In this document: piece by piece, positions 1-7,163 of the stretch | Layout of the letters: each line of letters opens with the position of its first letter | Numbering within the stretch: the stretch's first letter is position 1 | NCBI GenBank assembly: GCA_005885015.1 | Contig: VAYG01000053.1 | Location: 1-19,601 of the forward strand | DNA length: 19,601 nucleotides | From: Actinomycetota bacterium | Lineage (GTDB): Bacteria; Actinomycetota; UBA4738 | Direction: 5' to 3' | Program-made: the position numbers and the translations under genes | The notes under the pieces: model-generated | Databases searched by the model: none | What the model was told of the DNA's origin: nothing | Seen by the model: the letters and a program-made list of their open reading frames with translations, nothing else

Positions 1-972
1 AAGCTCGGCCAGAGCAAGTATTTCCTGCTGATCGGGGTCAACCACTATTCCAGCTTGTCCGATATGCACGCCGATCGGACCGACCTGCTGTGGATCAACA
101 AGCCAAGTCGTCCCGACCCCATCACCACCTGTCCTGACGCCAGCAAGTTCGGCACCGGGAAGTTCACCGACCTTCGGAACGAGGACGGCTCGATCGCCTT
201 CACCCCGGTCCCGGCAATCCAGATCGACCCGTCCCGGCGGGGATGGGTCGTGGCCTCCTCCGACATCGAGTGCCCGGACATCTGCGGATCGGGCACGCAG
301 CTCACCGTGTTCGAGGTCAAGCCGAAGGTCAAGCACCCCAAGATCGCCAACCTGGGACCGCCCCACACCATGACCGTGGGTACGTACATGACTCCCCCCA
401 ACGCCCCTCAGATGGGCACCACGAAGGTGCTGGACACGCTCGACGGTCGCCTCGAGCACGCCGTCTCCGCCATCGATCCGCGGACGGGCCTAAACATGAT
501 CTGGACGGCCCACAGTGTGGCGGGCGGGGCCGGGGCCCAGGAGAACTGGTACGAGGTGCAGCCCACGCCGAAGGACTCGCCCTCGATCTTCCAGTCCGGG
601 ACGGTCAAGGACAACAACCTGTACGTGTTCAACGGAGCGATGTCTCCGGACCGGACGGTGAACCCATCGGGGACCGCCCACGGCAGCGCGTTCATCATGG
701 GGTTCACCACGTCGTCGTCGAACTCGTTCCCGGCCATTCAGATGGTGTCCAAGATCGGCAACGGGGCGCTGTCGGGCTTCGTGGTGGTCAAGCAGTCCGC
801 CACGTCCGGCGGCGTGATCTGCCAGCCGAGCATCGGATGCCGGTGGGGTGACTACGGAGGGGCCACGCCGGACCCCGCCAGCAGCCTGTCGGCGCAAACC
901 GGGGACGTCTGGCTGACCAACGAGTGGACCAACGGGCAGGACCAGACCTGGAACTGGCAGGCCACCCCGTAG
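1..972 (+). CDS. Secreted hypothetical protein, C-terminal part (5' end outside window)
   Basis: The reading frame is open from the first base, so the true start lies upstream; 323 residues are visible, ending at a TAG at 970-972. The content is rich in Gly, Ser, Thr, Asn and aromatic residues with alternating short strands, as in extracellular beta-rich proteins. There are several Cys (for example CPDICGSG, and CQPSIGCRWGDYGGATPDP near residue 280) that could form disulfides outside the cell. The WGDY-GGATPDP and WLTNEW motifs near the end resemble uncharacterised actinobacterial exported proteins with sialidase or propeller-like folds; this is recollection, not a search. No catalytic motif is recognised. 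A hairpin follows 25 nt after the stop, so this is probably the last gene of its transcript. Function unknown. Confidence 0.75.
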   Translation, partial: KLGQSKYFLLIGVNHYSSLSDMHADRTDLLWINKPSRPDPITTCPDASKFGTGKFTDLRNEDGSIAFTPVPAIQIDPSRRGWVVASSDIECPDICGSGTQLTVFEVKPKVKHPKIANLGPPHTMTVGTYMTPPNAPQMGTTKVLDTLDGRLEHAVSAIDPRTGLNMIWTAHSVAGGAGAQENWYEVQPTPKDSPSIFQSGTVKDNNLYVFNGAMSPDRTVNPSGTAHGSAFIMGFTTSSSNSFPAIQMVSKIGNGALSGFVVVKQSATSGGVICQPSIGCRWGDYGGATPDPASSLSAQTGDVWLTNEWTNGQDQTWNWQATP

Positions 973-997
973 GAGGTCCGCCCATCGAGCGGGAGAA

Positions 998-1023
998 GGG
1001 GCCGGCCCTGTCGGGCCGGCCCC
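998..1023 (+). terminator. GC-rich hairpin between the secreted protein and Ku
   Basis: A perfect 11-bp inverted repeat, GGGGCCGGCCC (998-1008) and GGGCCGGCCCC (1013-1023), encloses a 4-nt loop TGTC. It lies 25 nt after the stop of the upstream gene. No T-tract follows, as is common for terminator-like hairpins in high-GC Actinobacteria. It also occupies the spacer and -35 area of the putative Ku promoter, so it could influence that promoter as well. Confidence 0.65.
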
Positions 1024-1038
1024 TCGTCCATCTGCCCG

Positions 1039-1044
1039 TATGCT
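1039..1044 (+). promoter_or_regulatory. Putative -10 box of ku (near-leaderless)
   Basis: TATGCT fits TAnnnT and ends 7 nt before the ATG at 1052, placing transcription start on or next to the start codon. The same hexamer stands before the kinase gene at 11054. No clear -35 box is visible; the upstream spacer is the terminator hairpin. Confidence 0.45.
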
Positions 1045-1051
1045 GGGGGCC

Positions 1052-2011
1052 ATGCCGCGAGCGGTGTGGACGGGATCCATCGGGTTCGGGCTAGTCAGCA
1101 TCCCGGTTCGCCTCTTCAACGCCACCTCCCCCAAGGACGTTCGGTTCCATCAGTTCGACCGCACCACCGGACGTCGCATCCACTACCGGCGCGTCGCCGA
1201 CGGGCCGGATTCAACCCCGACGGTCGAGCCGCCCTCCTTCGCCGGGGCCGGTCCATCCGCCGGCCACGAAGCGGCCGGAACCGCCCCGGATGAATGGGAC
1301 GAACGGCCGGCATTCCGGGAGCCGGCGGAACCGGAGCGCCGCGGCGAGGAGGTCGCCTACGCCGACGTGGTCAAGGGGTACGAGCTCGAGAGCGGCGGGT
1401 TCGTGATGGTCGACCCCGAGGAGATCCGAGGGCTCCGACCGGAACGAAGCCGGACCATCGAGATCACCGACTTCGTGTCCCTGGACGACATCGACCCGGT
1501 CTACTTCGACCGGAGCTATTTCGTCCTTCCCCAGCGAGGTGGCGGCGCGGAGAAGCCCTACGGGTTGCTGCTCCGGGCCATGCAGCGATCCCGCCGGGTG
1601 GGCATCGGGTCGTTCGTCCTCTCGAGCAAGCCGCACCTCGCGGCGATCCGGCCCCGGGAGGACGCGCTGATCCTTGAAACGCTGTTCTTCTCCGACGAGG
1701 TCCGATCGGCCTCCGAGGTGGACGTGCCCCCCTCCCCGGCCGAACCATCCACCCGGGAGCTGGACGTCGCCGTGAAGCTGATCGAGCTCCTGGCGGCCGA
1801 GTGGGACCCCAGCCGATACCGAGACTCCTACCGCGAACAGGTCCTCGCCCTCATCGAGTCCAAGGCCGGCACGGAGTTCACCGTGGCCGAGGAGCGCGTC
1901 CTGGAGGCGAGCGGGGTGGCCGACCTCATGGCCGCCCTCCAGGCCAGCGTGGAGGCCGCGAAGAAGTCCTCCTCGGGCAGGCGAAAGGCCGGGCGCCGCC
2001 GCACCGGCTGA
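1052..2011 (+). CDS. ku: Ku protein (non-homologous end joining)
   Basis: Bacterial Ku forms a homodimer ring on double-strand break ends and recruits the ligase LigD. The 319-residue product begins MPRAVWTGSIGFGLVSIPVRL, the characteristic Ku N-terminus, and carries EEVAYADVVKGYEL, VMVDPEEI, the ITDFV-DDIDPVYFDRSYFVLP strand region, and the late LI and Y-D-YRE-V-ALIE-K segments of the Ku core. I chose 1052 rather than the in-frame ATG at 1040 because the conserved N-terminus starts there and a TATGCT -10 box overlaps the upstream codon. Residues about 50-95 form a Pro/Glu/Gly-rich insertion between IHYRRVA and RRGEEVAY, where typical bacterial Ku proteins have only a few residues. The C-terminus is a short basic tail (KKSSSGRRKAGRRRTG), common in bacterial Ku. 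No ligD is in the window. The gene ends 3 nt from the convergent gene's stop. Confidence 0.95.
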   Translation: MPRAVWTGSIGFGLVSIPVRLFNATSPKDVRFHQFDRTTGRRIHYRRVADGPDSTPTVEPPSFAGAGPSAGHEAAGTAPDEWDERPAFREPAEPERRGEEVAYADVVKGYELESGGFVMVDPEEIRGLRPERSRTIEITDFVSLDDIDPVYFDRSYFVLPQRGGGAEKPYGLLLRAMQRSRRVGIGSFVLSSKPHLAAIRPREDALILETLFFSDEVRSASEVDVPPSPAEPSTRELDVAVKLIELLAAEWDPSRYRDSYREQVLALIESKAGTEFTVAEERVLEASGVADLMAALQASVEAAKKSSSGRRKAGRRRTG

Positions 2012-2014
2012 CCG

Positions 2015-2779
2015 TCACGCCTCCGCGGCGTGCCCGGCTTCCAGGCTGTTCGCCAGGTCCAGCGTCTCCGCCGGCAGCTTGCTCTCCTCCAGGCGGTACC
2101 TCGCCGCGAAGGCATCCACGACGGCCTGGAGCGCCCGGTCCCAGGTCAGGCCGGGCACCTCGTCCTCGAGGCTCCCGGTCGTGGCCGGATCCCAGGTGAG
2201 CCCCAGCGCCCGATAGACCGGGATCAAGACGTCGCGGACCCGGCCGGTCCCCCCGACGACGATCACGCCCCCGACGTGGGCCGCCCGCTGGAGCAGCCGC
2301 TGGCCGACACCCATCAACTTCGTTCGCCCCCTCGCGTTCACGCTGTGCTCTCCAGGGCAGTACTCGCCGGGGACCTCGCCGACCCGAGCGTCGACGCCGA
2401 GGTTGCGGAACGCGCCCGCCATGATCGCGGCGACCTCCTCGAATCGGGCGCGGATCCCGGGCCTCGGCGAGAGGTCGGGCACCGCCCAGGAGAACGCGAT
2501 GGTGCGATCGGTGAACACCGCGGCGCGTCCACCCGCCAGGCGCTGCACCGAGCCGAAGCCGAGCTCCGCCGCCTCGCGGATGGCCCGCCCGTAGCCAGGG
2601 GCCAGCCGGTCCTTCGGTCCGAACGCAACGATGTCGCCCGGGCGGTGCAGCCGGAGTGTCTCCGGCTCCAGGCCCTCGGACACCCGCCGAAGGATGGCGT
2701 TGGAGACGGCGGTGTCGCGGGCGGGTGGCTCGGGGAACCCGGCCCGGATCAGCCTGATGGCCCGCTCGGGTCCGGTCAT
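2015..2779 (-). CDS. Lipoate-protein ligase / octanoyltransferase family protein
   Basis: This 254-residue protein belongs to the BPL/LplA/LipB fold, which attaches lipoate or octanoate to a lysine of E2 or GcvH domains. Visible motifs are RLAGGRAAVF (residues 80-89), matching the RxxGGGxVFHD-type ligand loop, and K154 in GRTKLMGVGQR, matching the family's conserved lysine (KxxGxxxR). A cysteine at 141 (GEYCPGEHSVN) sits where the LipM/LipL octanoyltransferases carry their nucleophile, so the reaction could be octanoyl transfer instead of ATP-dependent lipoate ligation; sequence alone does not decide. The start ATG overlaps the stop of the upstream dehydratase gene as ATGA, so translation is probably coupled. 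A plausible target is the E2 lipoyl domain encoded at 7809-8978. Confidence 0.85.
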   Translation of the reverse strand: MTGPERAIRLIRAGFPEPPARDTAVSNAILRRVSEGLEPETLRLHRPGDIVAFGPKDRLAPGYGRAIREAAELGFGSVQRLAGGRAAVFTDRTIAFSWAVPDLSPRPGIRARFEEVAAIMAGAFRNLGVDARVGEVPGEYCPGEHSVNARGRTKLMGVGQRLLQRAAHVGGVIVVGGTGRVRDVLIPVYRALGLTWDPATTGSLEDEVPGLTWDRALQAVVDAFAARYRLEESKLPAETLDLANSLEAGHAAEA

Positions 2780-3756
2780 CCCGCCAGCAGCTCGCGGAAT
2801 CGTTCCGCCGAGACGTTCCCTCCCGACAGGATCACCCCGACCCGGGCCCCGGTGACGTCGAGCCGCCGGGACAGCAACGCGGCCAACCCTGCCGCGCCGC
2901 TCGGCTCGGCGACCAGCTTCATCCGCTCGAACAGGAATGTCATGGCCTCCACGATCTGCCGGTCGCTCACCGTTACCACGCGGTCCACGCGGCGCCGGTT
3001 GACCTGGAAGCTCAGCTCCCCCGGAACGTTCACCTGGAGCCCGTCGGCGATGGTCCGGGGGACCGGGATCCGAACACGCCGGCCGGCCTCGAGGGAGCGG
3101 CGGGTGTCGTCGCCGGCCTCGGGCTCGACCCCGACGATGCGAGCCGCCGGCGCCAGTCCTGCCGCTGCCGTGGCGGTCCCCGCGATCAGCCCGCCGCCCC
3201 CCACCGGCGCGACCAGCACGTCGACCTCGCCCACCTCTCGGATCAGCTCCAGGGCGGCCGTTCCCTGCCCCGCCATGACCAGCGGGTCCTCGTACGGGGC
3301 GACCAGGACCAGGCCCCGCTCGGCGGCCAGGGCCTTCCCGAGGGCCTCCCGATCCTCGGCGTACCGGTCGTAGGAGACCACCTCGGCCCCGTACGACCTG
3401 GTCGCTTCGACCTTGGTGCCGGGAGCGTCCTCCGGCATCAGGACGACCGCGGGAGACCCGGCCAGCCGTGCGGCCAGAGCCACGGCTTGGGCGTGGTTGC
3501 CCGAGGAGTACGCGGCCACGCCGGTCCCCGACGGCAGCGTCGAGATCTTGTTGTAGGCGCCCCGGAACTTGAAGGACCCGCCTCGCTGGAAGCTCTCGGC
3601 CTTCACGAAGACGCGCCCGCCGATGAGCTCGTCCAGGGTCCGAGACGTGAACACCGGGGTGCGGTTGGCAACTCCGGCCAGACGCGCTTCCGCGGCCAGC
3701 ACGTCCTCGAACCCGATGGGGAGATGGGACTCCCCCAATGAGGTCGCCTCAGCCAT
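2776..3756 (-). CDS. Threonine/serine dehydratase (PLP fold type II)
   Basis: The 326-residue product matches PLP-dependent threonine ammonia-lyase or serine racemase-like enzymes. The Schiff-base lysine is K63 in GGSFKFRGA, SSGNHAQ (84-90) binds substrate and cofactor, the phosphate-binding glycine loop is PVGGGGLIAG (184-193), and SGGNVS near the C-terminus contacts the pyridine ring. The length corresponds to the catabolic, TdcB-like form: there is no C-terminal ACT regulatory domain as in biosynthetic IlvA. The likely reaction is threonine to 2-oxobutanoate plus ammonia (or serine to pyruvate); a racemase activity cannot be excluded. The start ATG lies inside the end of the glycosyltransferase gene (8-nt overlap) and its stop overlaps the next start by 4 nt, so it is the middle gene of a coupled trio. 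Confidence 0.92.
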   Translation of the reverse strand: MAEATSLGESHLPIGFEDVLAAEARLAGVANRTPVFTSRTLDELIGGRVFVKAESFQRGGSFKFRGAYNKISTLPSGTGVAAYSSGNHAQAVALAARLAGSPAVVLMPEDAPGTKVEATRSYGAEVVSYDRYAEDREALGKALAAERGLVLVAPYEDPLVMAGQGTAALELIREVGEVDVLVAPVGGGGLIAGTATAAAGLAPAARIVGVEPEAGDDTRRSLEAGRRVRIPVPRTIADGLQVNVPGELSFQVNRRRVDRVVTVSDRQIVEAMTFLFERMKLVAEPSGAAGLAALLSRRLDVTGARVGVILSGGNVSAERFRELLAG

Positions 3757-5272
3757 CGTGCCCGAGAAGCTGCTCGGCCGTCCGATCCCACGTCCAGGTC
3801 CTCCGGGCGAACGAGCTGACCTCGCGCCGGAGTTCGTCTCGCTCTTGGGACGGGAGCGATACCAGTGTGCGGATGCCTTCGGCGAGCCGCTCGACCGCCC
3901 CCCTTCCCGGTTCGAATCCGAACAGCCCGGGACGCTTGAGGTGCGCCTCCAGCGCATGGGCCACCTCGGCCAGGCCCGAGTGGCGGGCGACCAGAGGCAG
4001 GCATCCCGCCGCCGCGCCCTCGATGGCGACCATCGCGAATGCCTCAGGGATGACGGAGGGGACCACCAGTACGTCTGCCGCAGCCAGGGCCAGGTTGGCG
4101 TATCGATGATCGAGCCTACCGGTGAACGTGATCCGGTCAGAGAGAGGCACCTCGAGATGAGGGGGCGGCACGATCTCGATCTCCATCCCCGAATGCGACC
4201 GGATCCATTCCAAACCCTCCCCGCTTGCGTCGATGGCGGCTACGAGCGCTTCGAGCCATTCGCGATGGGAGCCGAATCCGATGATCAGGCCTCGAACATC
4301 ATGCGGCAGCAGGGCAAGAGCTTGGATGAACAGCTCCACTCCCTTCTCCGGGATGAGCTTGCCGATATAGGCGACCACCGGTCCCTCGGCCCGTACCAGA
4401 CAGCGCAGGCGCATCGCCGCGGCTGGATCGGGCGCGTTCCGGTCGTACTGGTGGGCAAGGCGAAGGGGGCCTCCGGGGTCGGTCCCGATCACGGACGCCA
4501 ACAGCGGCGGCATCGCGTCGGGGCGCCCTCGAAGTGTGTCGGGGTCGTCGTCGAGCAACGAAGCCACAGCCTCGAGCGCCTCGCCCCTCGGCATGGGACG
4601 GAAGCGTTCAACGTCGACCCCCGGAGCGATCACGATCGCCCGCTGGGCCGCAGATGGGGCGAAGGCCACGGCGCGGTCCAGCACGTCTCTGCTGCCGCCC
4701 CCGATCCTGGCGGCGCCCTCCAAGGCCTCTCGAGCGAGCTCCGCATACCGGTCCTGGAGCCGGACGGCGAACTCGAGGTCGCTGCCGTGCACCTGCACCA
4801 GGATGGGATTGTCTCGCAGGGCTCTGGTTGCGATCACCCCGCCGGGTACGACGTGGGAGGCGACGACGATGTCGGGACGGTGCCACGATATGGCCGTGCG
4901 TAGCGCGGCCACGTTCCGGTCGAGATAGCCGTCGAGCTCCTGCGGAGTCAGGTCCAGGAAGCGCTTGACCACGAATCCCTCGTATTCGTCGATGACGAAC
5001 TCGTGAAGCATCGATCCGATGTCGTGCCGCAGGAGCACGGCCCTGCCCTCGCTCGGATCGGCCTCGGCCCGATCGTTCGCGCGCAGAGCTGAAACCACCT
5101 CTTCGCCGACGGAGCCAACCTCATCGAAGAAGGAGGGAGCCGAATCGAGGGCTGCCTGGCACAACAGAAGGACGTCGTGTCCCGAGCGGCGGAGGGCTCT
5201 GGTGACCTCCGCCGCGAAGACGTTCGACCCGGAGCCTTCCAGCAGCCAGCCATGCCAGATGAGGACGCGCAC
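3749..5272 (-). CDS. GT4-family glycosyltransferase
   Basis: A 507-residue GT-B glycosyltransferase. The N-terminal Rossmann half starts VRVLIWHGWLLEGSGSN, with the Gly-rich acceptor-side loop. The C-terminal donor half contains VVAYIGKLIPEKGVELF (299-315), ITFTGRLDH, and the E-x7-E donor-binding motif at E410/E418 (EAFAMVAIEG), typical of the GT4 retaining family. It probably transfers a sugar from a nucleotide donor to a lipid, glycan or small metabolite; the acceptor is unknown. I chose the GTG at 5272 because the first beta-strand starts there and a TACAAT box lies exactly 6 nt upstream; an in-frame ATG at 5329 would add 19 residues with no family resemblance. An insertion of about 60 residues (roughly 228-290) between the domains is longer than usual. 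First gene of the trio. Confidence 0.9.
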   Translation of the reverse strand: MRVLIWHGWLLEGSGSNVFAAEVTRALRRSGHDVLLLCQAALDSAPSFFDEVGSVGEEVVSALRANDRAEADPSEGRAVLLRHDIGSMLHEFVIDEYEGFVVKRFLDLTPQELDGYLDRNVAALRTAISWHRPDIVVASHVVPGGVIATRALRDNPILVQVHGSDLEFAVRLQDRYAELAREALEGAARIGGGSRDVLDRAVAFAPSAAQRAIVIAPGVDVERFRPMPRGEALEAVASLLDDDPDTLRGRPDAMPPLLASVIGTDPGGPLRLAHQYDRNAPDPAAAMRLRCLVRAEGPVVAYIGKLIPEKGVELFIQALALLPHDVRGLIIGFGSHREWLEALVAAIDASGEGLEWIRSHSGMEIEIVPPPHLEVPLSDRITFTGRLDHRYANLALAAADVLVVPSVIPEAFAMVAIEGAAAGCLPLVARHSGLAEVAHALEAHLKRPGLFGFEPGRGAVERLAEGIRTLVSLPSQERDELRREVSSFARRTWTWDRTAEQLLGHDG

Positions 5273-5278
5273 CGCGAG

Positions 5279-5284
5279 ATTGTA
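5279..5284 (-). promoter_or_regulatory. Putative -10 box of the glycosyltransferase operon (leaderless)
   Basis: On the minus strand this reads TACAAT, five of six bases to the TATAAT consensus. Exactly 6 nt separate it from the GTG start at 5272, so the transcript would begin at the start codon. No Shine-Dalgarno sequence is present before that GTG, which agrees with leaderless translation. No good -35 box is visible. Confidence 0.5.
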
Positions 5285-5403
5285 GGAAGCTCGGAGGTGG
5301 GACGGCCTGAGCAGCCCATCACCGCACATCGACCGCCCGCTCGAGAAGGCGGCCCGGCCAGCGGAGTTAGATCGGGACCGCTACCCTTCCCCCGAGAACG
5401 CCT

Positions 5404-5934
5404 ATGGGTGCTGACAATCCGGTTCGGGGCCCTCCCCAATTCGGTATCGCGGCGGCAATCTCTTTTGTGCTGATCCTCTCGTTCATTCTGGGCGCATGCG
5501 CTGCGGAACGGGTCGGCCCGCGCGTCGCGCCTTCAGGGGAAGAGTCGCCCTATGACCCCCCGTCGAAAATCCCGTCGGTTGGCATCACCTTCGATGCCCC
5601 GGGGTCAATCGTTCCAGGAATCGATGCTACAACGGCGATCGCCCGCGCTCGAGACGAATTCGGCGGCTTGGTCGATGAGGCCTCGGAGGTCTACACGGCA
5701 TTTGGACTCTTCACAAGCAGCAAGTACGGGACGGTTGCGAGTGAGGACGGGTCAGTCACACCCCAGTACGTCAGCGTCCCTGCTTGGATCGTGACACTCG
5801 CCGGCGTCTCGATCCCCCCGTCGGGACCCCGACGCGAGGGGGCGAAAGAGGGCCGAATGGGAACGGCGACCGAGCTCAATGTCGTGGTCAACGCAGACAC
5901 TGGCAATTACATGATGGCTTTCTCTTATCGGTAG
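5404..5934 (+). CDS. Orphan lipoprotein, unknown function
   Basis: A 176-residue protein with a hydrophobic segment (about residues 14-30) ending in the lipobox-like LGAC, with Cys near residue 32, so it is probably processed by signal peptidase II and anchored outside the membrane. The mature part has an acidic/Pro-rich linker followed by a small alpha/beta domain. The last strand pair (LNVVVNADTGNYMMAFSYR) resembles the closing hairpin of PepSY-like domains, a weak similarity. Base composition is visibly lower in GC than the flanking genes and AT-ending codons are more frequent, which suggests recent acquisition or weak expression. A TACCCT hexamer at 5382-5387 is the only -10 candidate upstream. 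It stands alone between two minus-strand genes. No function can be assigned. Confidence 0.75.
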   Translation: MGADNPVRGPPQFGIAAAISFVLILSFILGACAAERVGPRVAPSGEESPYDPPSKIPSVGITFDAPGSIVPGIDATTAIARARDEFGGLVDEASEVYTAFGLFTSSKYGTVASEDGSVTPQYVSVPAWIVTLAGVSIPPSGPRREGAKEGRMGTATELNVVVNADTGNYMMAFSYR

Positions 5935-5947
5935 TGGAACGCTCGCA

Positions 5948-6775
5948 CTACCGGCGGAAGAGCAGCTGGCCCGCGTACGGTCCGCGGCCGGTCAGGCAGG
6001 CCGCGCCGCACGCCGCGGCCAGGGCCAGGGCTTCCTTCGGCGGCTTGCCCACGCCCAGGGCGAAGGTCAGCCCGGCGGCGAAGCTGTCCCCGCACCCGTA
6101 GGCGTCCACGACGGGACCGGGCAGTGGGGCCGCGGGATAGGTACCCTCCTCCTCGCCCGCCGTCCGGTACCGGCCGCCCGCCTTGCCCTCGGTCCACACC
6201 TGAAGGCGGGGCGGCGGATCGAGGTCGCCGGCCGCGTACCGCTCCCCCGGATCGCGGCCGCTCCCCACCAGCGCGTCCAGGTGCACGCCGGCCCGGACGA
6301 GCTGCGGCAGGATCCGTGACGTGGCCACCAGCACGGTGGCCCGGCGGGCCCGGCGCAGCGCCTCGTCGTCCCCGGCCGTGAAGTAGACGGCGTCGGCCTC
6401 CTCCACGTCCTCCCACGGAGCCGGGTCCCCTCCGCGCGGGCCGAGGCGTTCGCCGATGATCGTGATCGTGCGCTCGCCGGAGCCGTCGATCAGGGTGATC
6501 GCCCGCCGTTGCTCGGTCGGCCGGAACGTGGCCCAGACCTCGATCCCCAGGGCGCCGAGCTCCGCGTGGGCCCGATGACCCAGGGCGTCGTCACCGAGGG
6601 CGGTGAAGAAGGAGGCCGAGCCGCCGAGCTTGGCGAGCTGGACGGCGGCCACCGAGCCTCCGCCGCCCGGTTCCTCCCACCATTCCAGGGCGTGGACGAT
6701 GTCTCCCGGCGCCGGGGTGTGCTCGACCCGGACGAACTGGACCCACTCCACGTGTCCGACCACCGCCAGGCGCAT
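5948..6775 (-). CDS. PfkB-family carbohydrate kinase
   Basis: The 275-residue product is a ribokinase/PfkB-fold sugar or nucleoside kinase. The first signature appears as PGGGGSVAAVQLAKLGG (37-52), where the substrate loop and the family's Gly-Gly turn lie. The second signature is DAYGCGDSFAAGL, with D230 the catalytic base and the GCGD anion hole (usually GAGD). It is slightly shorter than typical family members (about 300), lacking part of the lid. Substrate cannot be told from sequence. The start is well supported by a GGGGAGGG ribosome-binding site at 6781-6788, 5 nt before the ATG. A TATCTT hexamer further upstream could be its -10 box. It is monocistronic and converges on the lipoprotein gene with 13 nt between stops. 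Confidence 0.9.
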   Translation of the reverse strand: MRLAVVGHVEWVQFVRVEHTPAPGDIVHALEWWEEPGGGGSVAAVQLAKLGGSASFFTALGDDALGHRAHAELGALGIEVWATFRPTEQRRAITLIDGSGERTITIIGERLGPRGGDPAPWEDVEEADAVYFTAGDDEALRRARRATVLVATSRILPQLVRAGVHLDALVGSGRDPGERYAAGDLDPPPRLQVWTEGKAGGRYRTAGEEEGTYPAAPLPGPVVDAYGCGDSFAAGLTFALGVGKPPKEALALAAACGAACLTGRGPYAGQLLFRR

Positions 6776-6855
6776 CCAGGCCCTCCCCGTGTGCGGCCTT
6801 GGGCCGCCGCCCGAAGATAGGCCGATCGGCGGAGGTTGGTTCGGGGACCCCCGGG

Positions 6856-6861
6856 TAGGAT
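6856..6861 (+). promoter_or_regulatory. Putative -10 box of the zinc-ribbon gene
   Basis: TAGGAT fits TAnnnT and ends 10 nt before the ATG at 6872, predicting a 5' leader of only about 4 nt. It overlaps the alternative in-frame ATG at 6860, which argues against that earlier start. Confidence 0.4.
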
Positions 6862-6871
6862 GCGCCTCGCC

Positions 6872-7090
6872 ATGCGGTGTCCGGCATGTGGCTCCGATAG
6901 GGTCCTCGTCCTAGTCCACTCCCTTCGGGCGCTGTGCGGCGGGTGCATGCACCAGTGGTGCCCCCCGGACGACATCGAGCTCGAGGAGCTCGGCTGGTCC
7001 GCCCAGGCCGTCTCCCGGACCATCGCCATGGACCTCCCCCCCGACGACCCTCCCGATCCGGGCGCCGAGGGGTCCGCCGACCCGGCCTGA
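6872..7090 (+). CDS. Small zinc-ribbon protein
   Basis: A 72-residue protein opening MRCPACGSDRV and continuing LCGGCMHQWCPPDD: two CxxC knuckles (C3/C6 and C22/C25) spaced as in a rubredoxin-like zinc ribbon, with an extra Cys30. The C-terminal half is acidic and Pro-rich (LPPDDPPDPGAEGSADPA) and probably disordered. Such mini-ribbons occur as stand-alone proteins in Actinobacteria and may bind nucleic acid or a protein partner; the role is unknown. An upstream in-frame ATG at 6860 would add MRLA; I prefer 6872 because the -10 box overlaps 6860. It lies divergent to the PfkB kinase and 73 nt before the M23 peptidase. Confidence 0.65.
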   Translation: MRCPACGSDRVLVLVHSLRALCGGCMHQWCPPDDIELEELGWSAQAVSRTIAMDLPPDDPPDPGAEGSADPA

Positions 7091-7163
7091 TCCACCTCGG
7101 CCCGGCGCCCGGCTGATGCTGGGAGCCTGCCTCGCTTTCTGGTAGCCTCCTTCCCGAGCCCGC

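Noticed and set aside
998..1023. The GC-rich inverted repeat as a mobile-element end or operator
   Set aside because: No transposase, target duplication or second copy was found; its position just after a stop fits a terminator hairpin.
1040..1051. Earlier ATG for ku at 1040
   Set aside because: It overlaps the likely -10 box and adds four residues before the conserved Ku N-terminus.
2030..3373. A 447-codon plus-strand frame opposite the lipoate and dehydratase genes
   Set aside because: The minus-strand proteins carry intact catalytic motifs and overlapping starts; the plus frame shows none.
5273..5329. ATG at 5329 as start of the glycosyltransferase
   Set aside because: The added 19 residues do not resemble a glycosyltransferase N-terminus, and the TACAAT box lies inside this stretch at the exact distance for a GTG start at 5272.
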